The translations under genes and the position numbers were made by a program. A stretch of DNA of 64,000 nt from the NCBI GenBank assembly GCA_025757645.1, contig CP107216.1, positions 1,611,501-1,675,500 on the forward strand. The letters are read 5' to 3'. Positions 47,743 through 56,940 of this stretch are shown in pieces; position 1 is the stretch's first letter; each line of letters opens with the position of its first letter. This stretch comes from Clostridiales bacterium. Lineage in GTDB: Bacteria; Bacillota; Clostridia; Oscillospirales; Oscillospiraceae. The notes under the pieces are model-generated. The model did no database searches, was not told the origin of the DNA, and worked only from the letters and a program-made list of their open reading frames with translations.

Positions 47743-49961
47743 ATCGCACCGCACTCCCCGCAGAGCCGGGCGCGCAGGCCGCTGTAGCGGCGAGTCTGCG
47801 TCTGGTTGTCGATCATGTGATAGGCCGCGCCCTCGTCGCCGACGATGATGAGCAGGGACTTGGCGCGCGTGATGGCCGTGTAGAGTACGCTGCGCGTGAG
47901 TAACATGGGTCCGGCCCTGCCGATACAGAGCACAACGGCGCGGTACTCGCTGCCCTGCGATTTGTGCACCGTCATGACCCAGGCGTGCTCGAGCTCGTTG
48001 AGCATCTCAAAGCCGTAGGTCGCGGTCTTTCCGTCGTAGCACACGGCGAGCGTCTCCGTCTGCGGGTCGATGGCCGTGATCTGACCGACGTCGCCGTTAT
48101 AGACGCCCGTTCCGGCGGTCGTACCGTCCGGGTTTTTGAGCACGATGTCATAGTCATTGCGGATCTGCATGACGCGGTCGCCCTCGCGAAAGACGGTCTC
48201 GCCGAAGCGCCGCTCCTTCTTCTCGGGCGACGGCGGGTTGAGCGCCGCCTGCAGGCGCACATTCAGTGCCGCCATGCCGGTGTCATACTTGCGCGTCGGC
48301 GTGAGCACCTGAATGTCGGACGGCGGGATCTTCATATTGTTCGGCAGCCGCGTCCGGCACAGCTCGACGACCGTGTCGGCGGCCTTCTGCGCATCCGCAC
48401 GCCGGAGGAAGAAGAAGTCCCCGCTGTTTTGCGCAAGGTTCGGGTGCTCACCGCGGTTGATCGCGTGCGCGTAGGAGACGATGCTGCTGCCGGCGGCCTG
48501 ACGGAAGATCTCCGTCAGGCGCACGGTCGGCACGACGCCGCTGCGGATGATGTCCGAAAAGACGTTGCCCGGTCCAACGGACGGAAGCTGGTCGGCATCG
48601 CCCACGAGGATGAGCCGGCACTCAGGGCGCATGGCGCGCAGCAGCGCGCACATGAGCGAAATGTCAACCATGGAGCACTCGTCGAGGATGACGGCGTCGC
48701 ACTCGAGCGGGTCGTCCTCGTCGCGCCGGAAAGTGATGTCCTGATGGTCGTCGCTCATGCCGGCCTCGAGCAGGCGGTGGATCGTCTGCGCGCTCCGGCC
48801 GGTCAGCTCGCTCATGCGCTTGGCGGCGCGGCCCGTCGGGGCGGCGAGCTGCGTGTCGAGCTTGAGCACATCAAACAGCGCGAGAATCGCGCGGATGGAG
48901 GTCGTCTTGCCTGTGCCGGGGCCGCCGGTGATGGCGATGACCTGATGCTGGCAGGCGAGGCGCAGCGTCTCCTTTTGCTGGTCGGCAAAGGTCAGACCGA
49001 GCTGCGCTTCAATGCGTGCGGCGATCTGCTCCGTGTCCGGCATGCGGCGGTACTCCGTCTGCGTCATGGCAAGCAGGCGCTCGGCCGTGTAGGCCTCCGC
49101 CTCGTGCAGACGCGCGAGATAGCATCCGTCGCACCCGGCGACGCGCTCGCGCACCAGTTCGCCGCTCTGCACGAGCGTGTCCACGCTCTCGGCGACCAGC
49201 TCGTCCGGCACGCCGCTGAGCTGCGACGTCGCCGCCAGCAGGTTGCGGTACGAGATGAAGCAATGGCCGCGCACGGCGTTATAGGCGAGCTCATACAGCG
49301 TCGCCGCGGCGACACGCTCTGCGCTCTGATCGTCAAACCCGTGGCCGAGCGCCAGCGCGTCCGCCTCCTGAAATGTTGCGCCGATGGCGTCCGAAACGAG
49401 TATGTAAGGGTTGTCCTGCACGAGCTGGAGCGCATCATCCCCGTAATACTGGTACATCCGCAGGGCAATGACCGGGCGGATGTTCGCCGAGGCCAGAAAC
49501 TCGATCAGGCGGCGCATACCGGCCTGACGGCGGAAATTTGCCGACATGGCCTTGGCCTTGGAGAGACTGATGCCTTTGATCGTGCAGAGCTTTTCCGGTT
49601 CGTATTCGAGCACGTTGAGCGTGTCGGCACCGAAGCGCGACACCATCAGTGACGCCGTCGCCGGGCCGATGCCGCGCACGGCGCGTCCGGCAAGGTAGGC
49701 ATAGATCGCGTCCGCCGTCTCCGGCATGGTGCGCTCGGCAAACTCGGCCTTGAACTGTTGGCCGTGTGCCGGGTGCGTCATCCAGCTGCCGGTAACGATC
49801 ATGGACTCGCCCGGCACGGCGTACGGAATGCAGCCGACAACCATCGTCTGGCTGCCGTCATCCACGTCAAGCTTGAGCACGGTGTAGCCGTTTTCCTCGT
49901 TCTGATAGATGACCGCCGCGACGGTGCCGCATAATTCTATTGGATTGGTGTTTGCATCCAT
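47739..49961 (-). CDS. recD2: RecD2-type helicase
   Basis: This 740-aa SF1 helicase has an N-terminal OB-like and tandem HhH region (GIGPATASLMVSRFG, KGISLSKAKAM) and motif I GGPGTGKTTSIRAIL. Motif II is LDECSMVDISL, then VGDADQLPSVGPGNV, and the C-terminal motif VMTVHKSQGSEY. RecD2 is a 5'-3' DNA helicase in repair and fork restart in bacteria without RecBC partners. ATG 49961 follows GAGGAAA; upstream frame overlaps another gene and is rejected. Confidence 0.94.
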   Translation of the reverse strand: MDANTNPIELCGTVAAVIYQNEENGYTVLKLDVDDGSQTMVVGCIPYAVPGESMIVTGSWMTHPAHGQQFKAEFAERTMPETADAIYAYLAGRAVRGIGPATASLMVSRFGADTLNVLEYEPEKLCTIKGISLSKAKAMSANFRRQAGMRRLIEFLASANIRPVIALRMYQYYGDDALQLVQDNPYILVSDAIGATFQEADALALGHGFDDQSAERVAAATLYELAYNAVRGHCFISYRNLLAATSQLSGVPDELVAESVDTLVQSGELVRERVAGCDGCYLARLHEAEAYTAERLLAMTQTEYRRMPDTEQIAARIEAQLGLTFADQQKETLRLACQHQVIAITGGPGTGKTTSIRAILALFDVLKLDTQLAAPTGRAAKRMSELTGRSAQTIHRLLEAGMSDDHQDITFRRDEDDPLECDAVILDECSMVDISLMCALLRAMRPECRLILVGDADQLPSVGPGNVFSDIIRSGVVPTVRLTEIFRQAAGSSIVSYAHAINRGEHPNLAQNSGDFFFLRRADAQKAADTVVELCRTRLPNNMKIPPSDIQVLTPTRKYDTGMAALNVRLQAALNPPSPEKKERRFGETVFREGDRVMQIRNDYDIVLKNPDGTTAGTGVYNGDVGQITAIDPQTETLAVCYDGKTATYGFEMLNELEHAWVMTVHKSQGSEYRAVVLCIGRAGPMLLTRSVLYTAITRAKSLLIIVGDEGAAYHMIDNQTQTRRYSGLRARLCGECGAI

Positions 49962-50284
49962 TGGCAAATTTCCTCTGTATTGCACAGTTTCAGATCTTCG
50001 CACTGCCGCGCCAGCCGCTCGGCCAGCGCGGCCGCCTCCTCCGTCAGGCCGCAGTCCACGAGCAGAATGTCCGCCGCGGCCGTGCCGCTCTCGCGCAGCC
50101 ACAACGCGCCGCGCAGAAGATTTTCCAGCTCCGGCGCGTCCCCGCGCGCCTGCACGACGAGCGTAATGCGCGTGTCCCTGCCGGAGCGCACCGGCGTGAG
50201 CAGCGCGCAGCCCAGCATCCACAGCAGCCAGGCAAAGCCCAAGATCAGCAGAACGCATAAGGTGATCTGAATGACCATGTTCAC
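49937..50284 (-). CDS. Small membrane protein, unknown
   Basis: This 115-aa protein has one N-terminal membrane helix (VIQITLCVLLILGFAWLLWML), then a cytosolic domain with ITLVVQARGDAPELENLL and ILLVDCGLTEEAAALAERL, reminiscent of a small glycosyltransferase-like or receiver-like fold but lacking diagnostic residues. GTG 50284 or ATG 50278 could start it. It overlaps the recD2 start by 25 bases, so it is probably co-translated. Function unknown. Confidence 0.65.
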   Translation of the reverse strand: MNMVIQITLCVLLILGFAWLLWMLGCALLTPVRSGRDTRITLVVQARGDAPELENLLRGALWLRESGTAAADILLVDCGLTEEAAALAERLARQCEDLKLCNTEEICQWMQTPIQ

Positions 50285-50326
50285 CGCCCCCTCTCCTTTC
50301 AGCGTATGAGAAAAGGGGCTTGGCCG

Positions 50327-53155
50327 TTAACTTTCGAGTTCTTTTTTCAAAAACTGGCCGGTGTAGCTCTCGGCGCAGCGCGCGCAATCTTCCGGTGTGC
50401 CGGTAAAGACGATGCTGCCGCCCGCGTCGCCGCCCTCCGGACCGAGATCGATGATATGATCGGCCACCTTGATGACGTGCAGGTTGTGCTCAATGACGAG
50501 CACCGTGTTGCCCGCGTCGGTCAGACGATTGAGAATATCGATCAGGCGCGCGACGTCCGCCACGTGCAGACCGGTCGTCGGCTCATCGAGCACGTAGATC
50601 GTCCGGCCGGTACTGCGCTTGGAGAGCTCCGTCGCGAGCTTGATGCGCTGCGCCTCGCCGCCGGAGAGCGTTGTGGACGGCTGACCGAGCCTGACATAGC
50701 CGAGGCCGACATCCATGAGCGTTTGCAGCCGGTCGCGGATCTTCGGCTGGTTCTGAAAAAATGCGAGCGCCTCTTCGACGGTCATGTCCAGCACCTCGGC
50801 AATATTCTTGCCCTTATAGTGCACCTCGAGCGTCTCGCGGTTGTAGCGCTTGCCCTTGCAGACCTCGCACGGGACGTAAACATCCGGCAGGAAGTTCATC
50901 TCGATCTTCAGCAGGCCGTCGCCGGAGCAGGCCTCGCAGCGGCCGCCGCGAATGTTGAACGAGAAGCGCCCGGCGCTGTAGCCGCGCAGCTTCGCGTCCT
51001 GCGTGGAGGCGAAAAGGCTGCGGATATCGTCAAACAGGCCGGTATACGTCGCCGGATTGGAGCGCGGCGTGCGGCCGATGGGACTCTGGTCGATATTGAT
51101 GATCTTGTCCAGATACTCCACACCGTCAATGCCGTCGCATTTCCCGGGACGGAACTTCGCATGGTTAAGCTTGCCCGCAAGCGTTTTATACAGCACCTCG
51201 TTGACGAGCGAGGACTTGCCGCTGCCGGACACGCCGGTCACGCACGTCATGACGCCGAGCGGGATCTGCACGTCCACGTGCTTGAGGTTGTGCTCGGTCG
51301 CACCGCGGATCACGAGCGCGTGACCGTTTCCGGTGCGGCGCTGCGCGGGCACGGGGATCTTCTTTTTGCCGGACAGATACTGCCCGGTGATGGAGCGCTC
51401 GCAGCGCGCGACCTCCTCCGGCGTACCGGCACAGACCACTTCCCCGCCGTGCACACCCGCACCCGGGCCGATGTCGATGAGATAATCTGCCGCACGCATG
51501 GTGTCCTCGTCGTGCTCGACGACGAGGAGCGTGTTGCCGAGATCACGCAGCTCGCGCAGCGTGGCCAGCAGCTTTTCATTGTCGCGCTGGTGCAGACCGA
51601 TGGACGGCTCATCCAGAATATACAGCACGCCCATGAGCGACGAGCCGATCTGTGTTGCGAGCCGGATGCGCTGGCTCTCGCCGCCGGACAGCGTGGCCGC
51701 CGAGCGCGCGAGCGTCAGGTACTGCAATCCGACGCTCTGCAGAAAATGCAGGCGCGAGTGCACCTCGCGCAAAATACTGTCGGCGATCTGCGCATCCTTC
51801 TCGCTGAGCGTGAGCCGGTCGAGAAACGCCAGTTCCTCCGTGATCGGCAGTGCAGTGAACTCCGAGATATTCAGCCCGCCGACCGTGACGGCCAGCACCT
51901 CCGGCCGCAGCCGCGCGCCGTGGCAGTCCGGGCAGGCCGTCTCTGCCATGCAGTCCTCGAGCGATGCACGCATGGCATCGCTCTGCGTCTCCTGATAGCG
52001 GCGCTCAAGGTTGCAGACGATGCCCTCAAACGGGCGGCGCAGCACGCCGGAACCGCGGTTGGTATCATAATGCAGGGTGAGCTCTTCATCCCCCGTGCCA
52101 TAGAGCAGGATCTCGCGCACGTGCTCCGGCAGGTCGCCGATGGGCGTTGCAAGGTCAAAGTGATATTTTTCCGCCAGTGCGTCGTAATACATCCGGCTGA
52201 TGCTCTCATCTTTGACGCCGTTCCAGCCGCTCGCGGTGATGCCGCCGTCGAGGATGGACTTCGACGGGTCCGGAATGATGAGCGCCGGGTCGATGCGCAG
52301 CCGCGTGCCAAGGCCGCCGCAGGTCGGGCAGGCGCCGTAGGGGCTGTTGAACGAGAACATCCGCGGCGTGAGCTCCTCGATCGAGATGCCGCAGTCGTCG
52401 CAGGCGTAGTTCTGCGAGAAGAGGATCTCGCGCTTTTCCTCCGGGATGTCTGCCAGCACGAGACCACCGGAGAGCGCGGACGCGATCTCCACGGCGTCGG
52501 TCAGGCGGCGGTTCTGGTCGGGGCGGATGACAACGCGGTCGACCACGATCTCGATATTGTGCTTGCGGTTTTTATCGAGCGTGATCGTCTCCGTAAGGTC
52601 GTAGATGCTGCCGTCCACGCGCACGCGGACATACCCGCCGCGGCGGGCATCGTCGAACACCTTCTGGTGTTCGCCCTTTCTGGCGCGAACGACCGGCGCC
52701 AAGATCTGCACGCGCGTCGCCTGCGGCAGCGCCGCGATCTGATCGACGATCTGGTCGACCGTCTGGCGGCGGATCTCCTTGCCGCACTTCGGGCAGTGCG
52801 GCACGCCGACACGCGCCCAGAGCAGACGCAGATAGTCGTAGATCTCCGTGACCGTGCCGACGGTCGAGCGCGGATTTTTGCTGGTGGTCTTCTGGTCGAT
52901 GGAAATGGCCGGGCTCATGCCCTCTATGGAATCGACGTCCGGCTTGTCCATCTGGCCGAGAAACTGGCGCGCATACGACGAGAGGCTCTCCATATAGCGC
53001 CGCTGTCCCTCGGCAAAGATGGTGTCGAACGCAAGGCTCGACTTGCCCGAGCCGGACAGGCCGGTCATGACGACCAGTGCATCGCGCGGAATTTCCACAT
53101 CAATGTTCTTGAGATTGTTCTCCCGCGCGCCTTTGATTACAATATGATCCCGCAT
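50327..53155 (-). CDS. uvrA: Excinuclease ABC subunit A
   Basis: This 942-aa protein has two ABC ATPase modules (Walker A GLSGSGKSSLAFDT and GVSGSGKSSLVNEV; signatures LSGGESQRIRLA and LSGGEAQRIKLA). Zinc modules are CDDCG...CPTCGGLG and CEACSGDG...CEVCKGKRY. It recognises bulky DNA lesions and loads UvrB. uvrB is not adjacent in this window. Length matches the family. Confidence 0.97.
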   Translation of the reverse strand: MRDHIVIKGARENNLKNIDVEIPRDALVVMTGLSGSGKSSLAFDTIFAEGQRRYMESLSSYARQFLGQMDKPDVDSIEGMSPAISIDQKTTSKNPRSTVGTVTEIYDYLRLLWARVGVPHCPKCGKEIRRQTVDQIVDQIAALPQATRVQILAPVVRARKGEHQKVFDDARRGGYVRVRVDGSIYDLTETITLDKNRKHNIEIVVDRVVIRPDQNRRLTDAVEIASALSGGLVLADIPEEKREILFSQNYACDDCGISIEELTPRMFSFNSPYGACPTCGGLGTRLRIDPALIIPDPSKSILDGGITASGWNGVKDESISRMYYDALAEKYHFDLATPIGDLPEHVREILLYGTGDEELTLHYDTNRGSGVLRRPFEGIVCNLERRYQETQSDAMRASLEDCMAETACPDCHGARLRPEVLAVTVGGLNISEFTALPITEELAFLDRLTLSEKDAQIADSILREVHSRLHFLQSVGLQYLTLARSAATLSGGESQRIRLATQIGSSLMGVLYILDEPSIGLHQRDNEKLLATLRELRDLGNTLLVVEHDEDTMRAADYLIDIGPGAGVHGGEVVCAGTPEEVARCERSITGQYLSGKKKIPVPAQRRTGNGHALVIRGATEHNLKHVDVQIPLGVMTCVTGVSGSGKSSLVNEVLYKTLAGKLNHAKFRPGKCDGIDGVEYLDKIINIDQSPIGRTPRSNPATYTGLFDDIRSLFASTQDAKLRGYSAGRFSFNIRGGRCEACSGDGLLKIEMNFLPDVYVPCEVCKGKRYNRETLEVHYKGKNIAEVLDMTVEEALAFFQNQPKIRDRLQTLMDVGLGYVRLGQPSTTLSGGEAQRIKLATELSKRSTGRTIYVLDEPTTGLHVADVARLIDILNRLTDAGNTVLVIEHNLHVIKVADHIIDLGPEGGDAGGSIVFTGTPEDCARCAESYTGQFLKKELES

Positions 53156-53173
53156 GGGTGCCTCCGTGGTTGC

Positions 53174-53665
53174 TTAGGATTCTATGGTCAGCTCCGCCGT
53201 GCCCGCACGCACGAGCGCGATGAGCGCCTGCGGCGCGACCTCGACCTGATAGCCGATCTTGCCGGCACTGACAAGGATGGTCTCCTGCGCGAGCGCCTGA
53301 GAAGCAAAGACCGTGCGCAGCTGCTTTTTCATGCCGACCGGCGAGCAGCCGCCGCGCACATAGCCCGTCAGGGGCGTGAGCTCGGACACGTGCAGCATGG
53401 CAATGGACTTCTCCCCCACGGCCTTCGCCGCTTTCTTGAGGTCGAGCTCGCACGCGACCGGAATGACGAACACGTACGGCGTCTTGCTCGCGCCGCGGGC
53501 AACCAGCGTCTTGAACACCTTCGCCGGGTCCATGCCCGTCATCTGTGCGACGGTCACGCCGTCCACCGCATCGTCGCCGTGCGGATATGTGTGCGGCGTG
53601 TAGGGCACCTTCTTCTGGTCGAGCAGACGCATGACATTTGTTTTTTCGATGGATGATTTCGCCAT
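53174..53665 (-). CDS. Cys-tRNA(Pro)/aminoacyl-tRNA deacylase, EbsC/YbaK type
   Basis: This 163-aa protein has SIEKTNVMRLLDQKKVPY, KVFKTLVARGASKTPYVFVIP, LDLKKAAKAVG and LTGYVRGGCSPVGMKKQ, the E. coli YbaK/EbsC signature. It hydrolyses Cys-tRNA(Pro) and related misacylated tRNAs. ATG 53665 has GGAGG 9-12 bases upstream. Second YbaK-fold gene of the window (see 19657). Confidence 0.92.
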   Translation of the reverse strand: MAKSSIEKTNVMRLLDQKKVPYTPHTYPHGDDAVDGVTVAQMTGMDPAKVFKTLVARGASKTPYVFVIPVACELDLKKAAKAVGEKSIAMLHVSELTPLTGYVRGGCSPVGMKKQLRTVFASQALAQETILVSAGKIGYQVEVAPQALIALVRAGTAELTIES

Positions 53666-53743
53666 GAGACATTCCTCCGCTGATAATAACACTTTATTAT
53701 ATCCGATTTCCCGCATAGTTTCAAGGGATTTGGCGCAAAAGCG

Positions 53744-53771
53744 TTGCCAACCGGCGCGGTTATGCTATAAT
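53744..53771 (+). promoter_or_regulatory. gluQRS promoter
   Basis: TTGCCA (53744-53749), 16-bp spacer, TATAAT (53766-53771). Confidence 0.65.
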
Positions 53772-53801
53772 ACGCTCAGTATGAAACCGGAGGGATGACC
53801 G

Positions 53802-54743
53802 ATGCCGGATAACACGATCCGCGGCCGCTTCGCACCCAGCCCGAGCGGGCGGCTGCACCTGGGCAATATGCTGACATTTCTGCTTGCATGGCTGGACGTG
53901 CGCGCACGCGGCGGGACGATGGTGTTCCGCCTTGAGGATCTCGACCCGGAGCGCAGCTGGGAGCACTATGCTGACCTGATGGCCGACGACCTCCTCTGGC
54001 TTGGGCTCGACTGGGACGAGGGCTGGCGCCCCGGCTCGCAGGACTGCCGTCAAGGCGCGCGCGCACAGCGCTACACCGCCGCGCTGGATGCATTGACCGA
54101 GCGCGGCATGGTGTATGATTGCTATTGCAGCCGCGCAGAGCGTCTGGCCGCGAGCGCACCGCACCCCGGCGAGCCGCGCGAGGCCGGCTGCCCCTGTCGG
54201 ACGCTGTCAGAGCAGGAGGTGCAAAAGCGCCTGCGCATGGGTCGTCGCGCGGCGAAAAAGCTTGCGGTCACGGACGCGGACATTGCCTTCGTTGACGCGC
54301 ACTACGGTCTGCAGGCAGCCAAACTGCGGCACGGGCGCGACGATTTTCTCATCCGGCGCTCGGACGGCGTGTTCGCCTATCAGCTCGCCGTAAGCGTGGA
54401 CGATCTCGACATGGGCATCACGCGCGTTGTGCGCGCACGCGACCTACTCGACTCCACACCGCGGCAGATCTGGCTGATGGAAACGCTCGGCGGCAAGGCC
54501 CCGGAATACGCACACGCGCCGCTGCTCGTCGCGCCGGACGGGCGCAAGCTCTCCAAGCGCGAGGGCGACCTGAACATGGAGGCCCTGCGGCAGAAATACA
54601 CACCCGAGCAGTTGACCGGAAAGCTCGCCAAGCTCGCGGGTCTGCGGCCAACGGACGCGCCGGTGACGGCAATCGAGCTGGCAGCGGACTTTTCCTGGGA
54701 CAAGATCCCGCGCGCGGACATTGCGATCCCGCCGGATTTTTAA
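53802..54743 (+). CDS. gluQ: Glutamyl-Q tRNA(Asp) synthetase
   Basis: This 313-aa protein is a truncated GluRS without the anticodon-binding domain. It has the HIGH-type RFAPSPSGRLHLGN, FRLEDLDPERS, zinc ligands (YDCYCSRAER, AGCPCR) and the KMSKS-type RKLSKREGD. GluQRS attaches glutamate to queuosine in tRNA(Asp). GGAGGG lies 6-9 bases before ATG 53802. The length fits GluQRS rather than full GltX. Confidence 0.9.
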   Translation: MPDNTIRGRFAPSPSGRLHLGNMLTFLLAWLDVRARGGTMVFRLEDLDPERSWEHYADLMADDLLWLGLDWDEGWRPGSQDCRQGARAQRYTAALDALTERGMVYDCYCSRAERLAASAPHPGEPREAGCPCRTLSEQEVQKRLRMGRRAAKKLAVTDADIAFVDAHYGLQAAKLRHGRDDFLIRRSDGVFAYQLAVSVDDLDMGITRVVRARDLLDSTPRQIWLMETLGGKAPEYAHAPLLVAPDGRKLSKREGDLNMEALRQKYTPEQLTGKLAKLAGLRPTDAPVTAIELAADFSWDKIPRADIAIPPDF

Positions 54744-54758
54744 TATGAGACGCACGGT

Positions 54759-54790
54759 GGGCGCATCCAGACGGATGCGCCCATTTTCCA
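54759..54790. terminator. Terminator between gluQ and gatD
   Basis: GGGCGCATCC and GGATGCGCCC around AGAC, followed by ATTTTCC. Confidence 0.8.
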
Positions 54791-54795
54791 TGCAG

Positions 54796-55539
54796 TTATT
54801 TTTTCAGCAGCCGGTCGCGCATGGTATTGTGCGCGGCGAGCTCGGCCGCATCGTCCAGCGGCTGGAGTTCCAGATTCGGATAGCGCTTCTGCAGCGCTGT
54901 CGTGAGCAAATGGTCACAAAATGCGGGGTTTTTCGGCAGGACCGGGCCGTGGCTGTATGTGCCGAAGACATTTTGATAGCGTACGCCCTCATAGCCGTCC
55001 TCCCCGTTGTTGCCGCCGCCGACGAGCACCTTGCCGAGCGGCGACACGCCGCTGCCAAGATAGGTCTTGCCGCTGTGGTTTTCAAAGCCGACGACCGCGC
55101 TGCCGCCGGACTCCGGCAGGCACTCAAAGAGGAAGTTGCCGATCATACGCTCCTTCGAGCCGACGGTGTAGTAGTCGATCGCGCCGATAAAGTCGCACTG
55201 CTTGCCGTCCCACGTGCGGTAGTAGCTGCCGAGCATCTGGTAGCCGCCACAGATGGTCAGAAACGTCTTGCCGTCGGCGATGGCAGCCTTGATTTCGCTG
55301 CCCTTTCCGGCTTTCAGGTCGGACAGGAGCACCTCCTGCTCAAAGTCCTGACCGCCGCCGATGAAAAACAGGTCAAACTGCGTAAAATCCGCCTGCTCGC
55401 CGACCGTGACCTCCGTCACCTCGGCGTCGATGCCGCGCCACTCCAAACGGCGGCGCATGCAGAGAATGTTGCCCCGGTCGCCATAGAGGTTCAGAAGATC
55501 CGGGTACAGGTGGCAGATGCGCAGGGTCTTCTCGCTCAT
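54796..55539 (-). CDS. gatD: Lipid II glutaminyl synthase, glutaminase subunit GatD
   Basis: This 247-aa class I glutamine amidotransferase has NLYGDRGNI near the N-terminus, FFIGGGQDFEQ, the nucleophile region TICGGYQMLG and the catalytic His in FGTYSHGPVLPKNP. With MurT it amidates D-Glu of lipid II. ATG 55539 overlaps the murT stop by 4 bases. Confidence 0.92.
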   Translation of the reverse strand: MSEKTLRICHLYPDLLNLYGDRGNILCMRRRLEWRGIDAEVTEVTVGEQADFTQFDLFFIGGGQDFEQEVLLSDLKAGKGSEIKAAIADGKTFLTICGGYQMLGSYYRTWDGKQCDFIGAIDYYTVGSKERMIGNFLFECLPESGGSAVVGFENHSGKTYLGSGVSPLGKVLVGGGNNGEDGYEGVRYQNVFGTYSHGPVLPKNPAFCDHLLTTALQKRYPNLELQPLDDAAELAAHNTMRDRLLKK

Positions 55540-56906
55540 TCCCAGAACTCCTTTCCGCCGAGCCGCTTTTGCAGCCGGCCGCGCAGATCCAGCATCGACG
55601 TATACGTCGGCATGATGAACACCGGGTATTCCGACGCGCACATGGCGTCGATCAGCGGGTCATAGTCATAATACACCTGAATTTTCGTCTCGTCCACGCC
55701 CGCATACTTCAGGCGCAGGCGCAGCTCGTCGGCGCGCGTGCCGGACACGAACACGTGGCGAAGATGCTCGCCCATGGCGGCGAGCCGCTCAAAGTCCGCG
55801 TCCCAGATCCACGAGATGTCCGTACCGTCGGCGTCCCGGTCGTTGAGGCAGACGACAAACGTCGCGTCCTCGTTCAGCCCGGCGAGATAGCGCATGGTCT
55901 GGTTGCCGCCCGCGGGGTTTTTCACGAGCATCATGCGCCCGGGCGTACCGCGCAGGTCGAATTTCTCCATACGGCCAAAGCCGCAGCCGAACGCGCCGAG
56001 CGCGTGCACGATCGCCTCCGGTGTGAAGCCGAATGCGTACAGCGCAGCCGCCGACCCGACGGCATTGTAGATGTTATAAGCTGCCGGCAGGTTGATGTGC
56101 ACGGCGTACTCCTGTCCGCCGATGGCCATGGTAACATCGCTCGTGTCCACGCCGAGATTCAGCACCGCTGTGACGGCGACCTGCGGGGCTTCGCGGTGGT
56201 AGCCGCACTTCGGGCAGCGGAACGCGCCGAGATGGCCGTACGTGCGGTAGTCGTAGACATATTCCGTCTTGCAGTGGATGCAGTGCGGCGCGTCGGAGAT
56301 CTCCGTCAGGTCGTCACCGCCGAGCGGCACATTCACGCCAAAGCGCACAACCGGGTTCGGCACCTGCGCCGGGATGGACGCGATGAGTGAGCAGTCGGCA
56401 TTGATGCACAAAACGCTCTCCGGCGTGTGGCGGATGCCCTCGATGATGTTATTGAGCGTGTGCGTGATCTCACCGTAGCGGTCGAGCTGGTCGCGGAACA
56501 CGTTCGTGGCCACGATGACCTCCGGCTTGAGGTACTTGAGCACGGTCTTGGATGCAGCCTCGTCGCACTCAATGACGGCAAACTGGCACTTTGGCCTGCC
56601 GGTCAGGGTGCTGTGCATGGCAAACTCCGCCGTGATGCCGGAGATGAGGTTCGCGCCCGAGCGGTTGGCAAAGTAATTGAGGCCCGCATCGGCGAATGCC
56701 TGCTCGATCATGCGCGAGCTGGTCGTCTTGCCGTTCGTGCCGGTGACGAGGATGACGCGCACCCCCCGCGAGAGCACGCCGAGTACCTGCGGGTACACCT
56801 TGAGCGCCACGCGGCCGGGAAACGCCGTGCCACCGCGGCGCAGCAGCCGCAGCAGCCCGCGTGCAAGCTTACACAGCAATACTGCAAAAAAAGTTCGGAT
56901 TTTCAT
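55536..56906 (-). CDS. murT: Lipid II isoglutaminyl synthase, Mur-ligase subunit MurT
   Basis: This 456-aa Mur ligase-like protein has the ATP loop VTGTNGKTTSSRMI, ANRSGANLISGI, a zinc ribbon (CIHCKTEY...CPKCGYHR) and a C-terminal DUF1727 domain (VSGTRADELRLRLKYAGV). A short N-terminal hydrophobic/basic segment may associate it with the membrane. MurT-GatD amidation is typical of Gram-positive cell walls. Confidence 0.93.
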   Translation of the reverse strand: MKIRTFFAVLLCKLARGLLRLLRRGGTAFPGRVALKVYPQVLGVLSRGVRVILVTGTNGKTTSSRMIEQAFADAGLNYFANRSGANLISGITAEFAMHSTLTGRPKCQFAVIECDEAASKTVLKYLKPEVIVATNVFRDQLDRYGEITHTLNNIIEGIRHTPESVLCINADCSLIASIPAQVPNPVVRFGVNVPLGGDDLTEISDAPHCIHCKTEYVYDYRTYGHLGAFRCPKCGYHREAPQVAVTAVLNLGVDTSDVTMAIGGQEYAVHINLPAAYNIYNAVGSAAALYAFGFTPEAIVHALGAFGCGFGRMEKFDLRGTPGRMMLVKNPAGGNQTMRYLAGLNEDATFVVCLNDRDADGTDISWIWDADFERLAAMGEHLRHVFVSGTRADELRLRLKYAGVDETKIQVYYDYDPLIDAMCASEYPVFIMPTYTSMLDLRGRLQKRLGGKEFWE

Positions 56907-56940
56907 TCGTTAGGGTCACTCCGTGATGATTTCGCATCTG

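Noticed and set aside
50306..53656. A 1116-codon open frame on the plus strand
   Set aside because: It lies opposite uvrA and the EbsC-type gene. Its composition is the Arg/His/Asp/Leu-rich type produced by antisense reading of GC-rich genes, and it has no recognisable domain.
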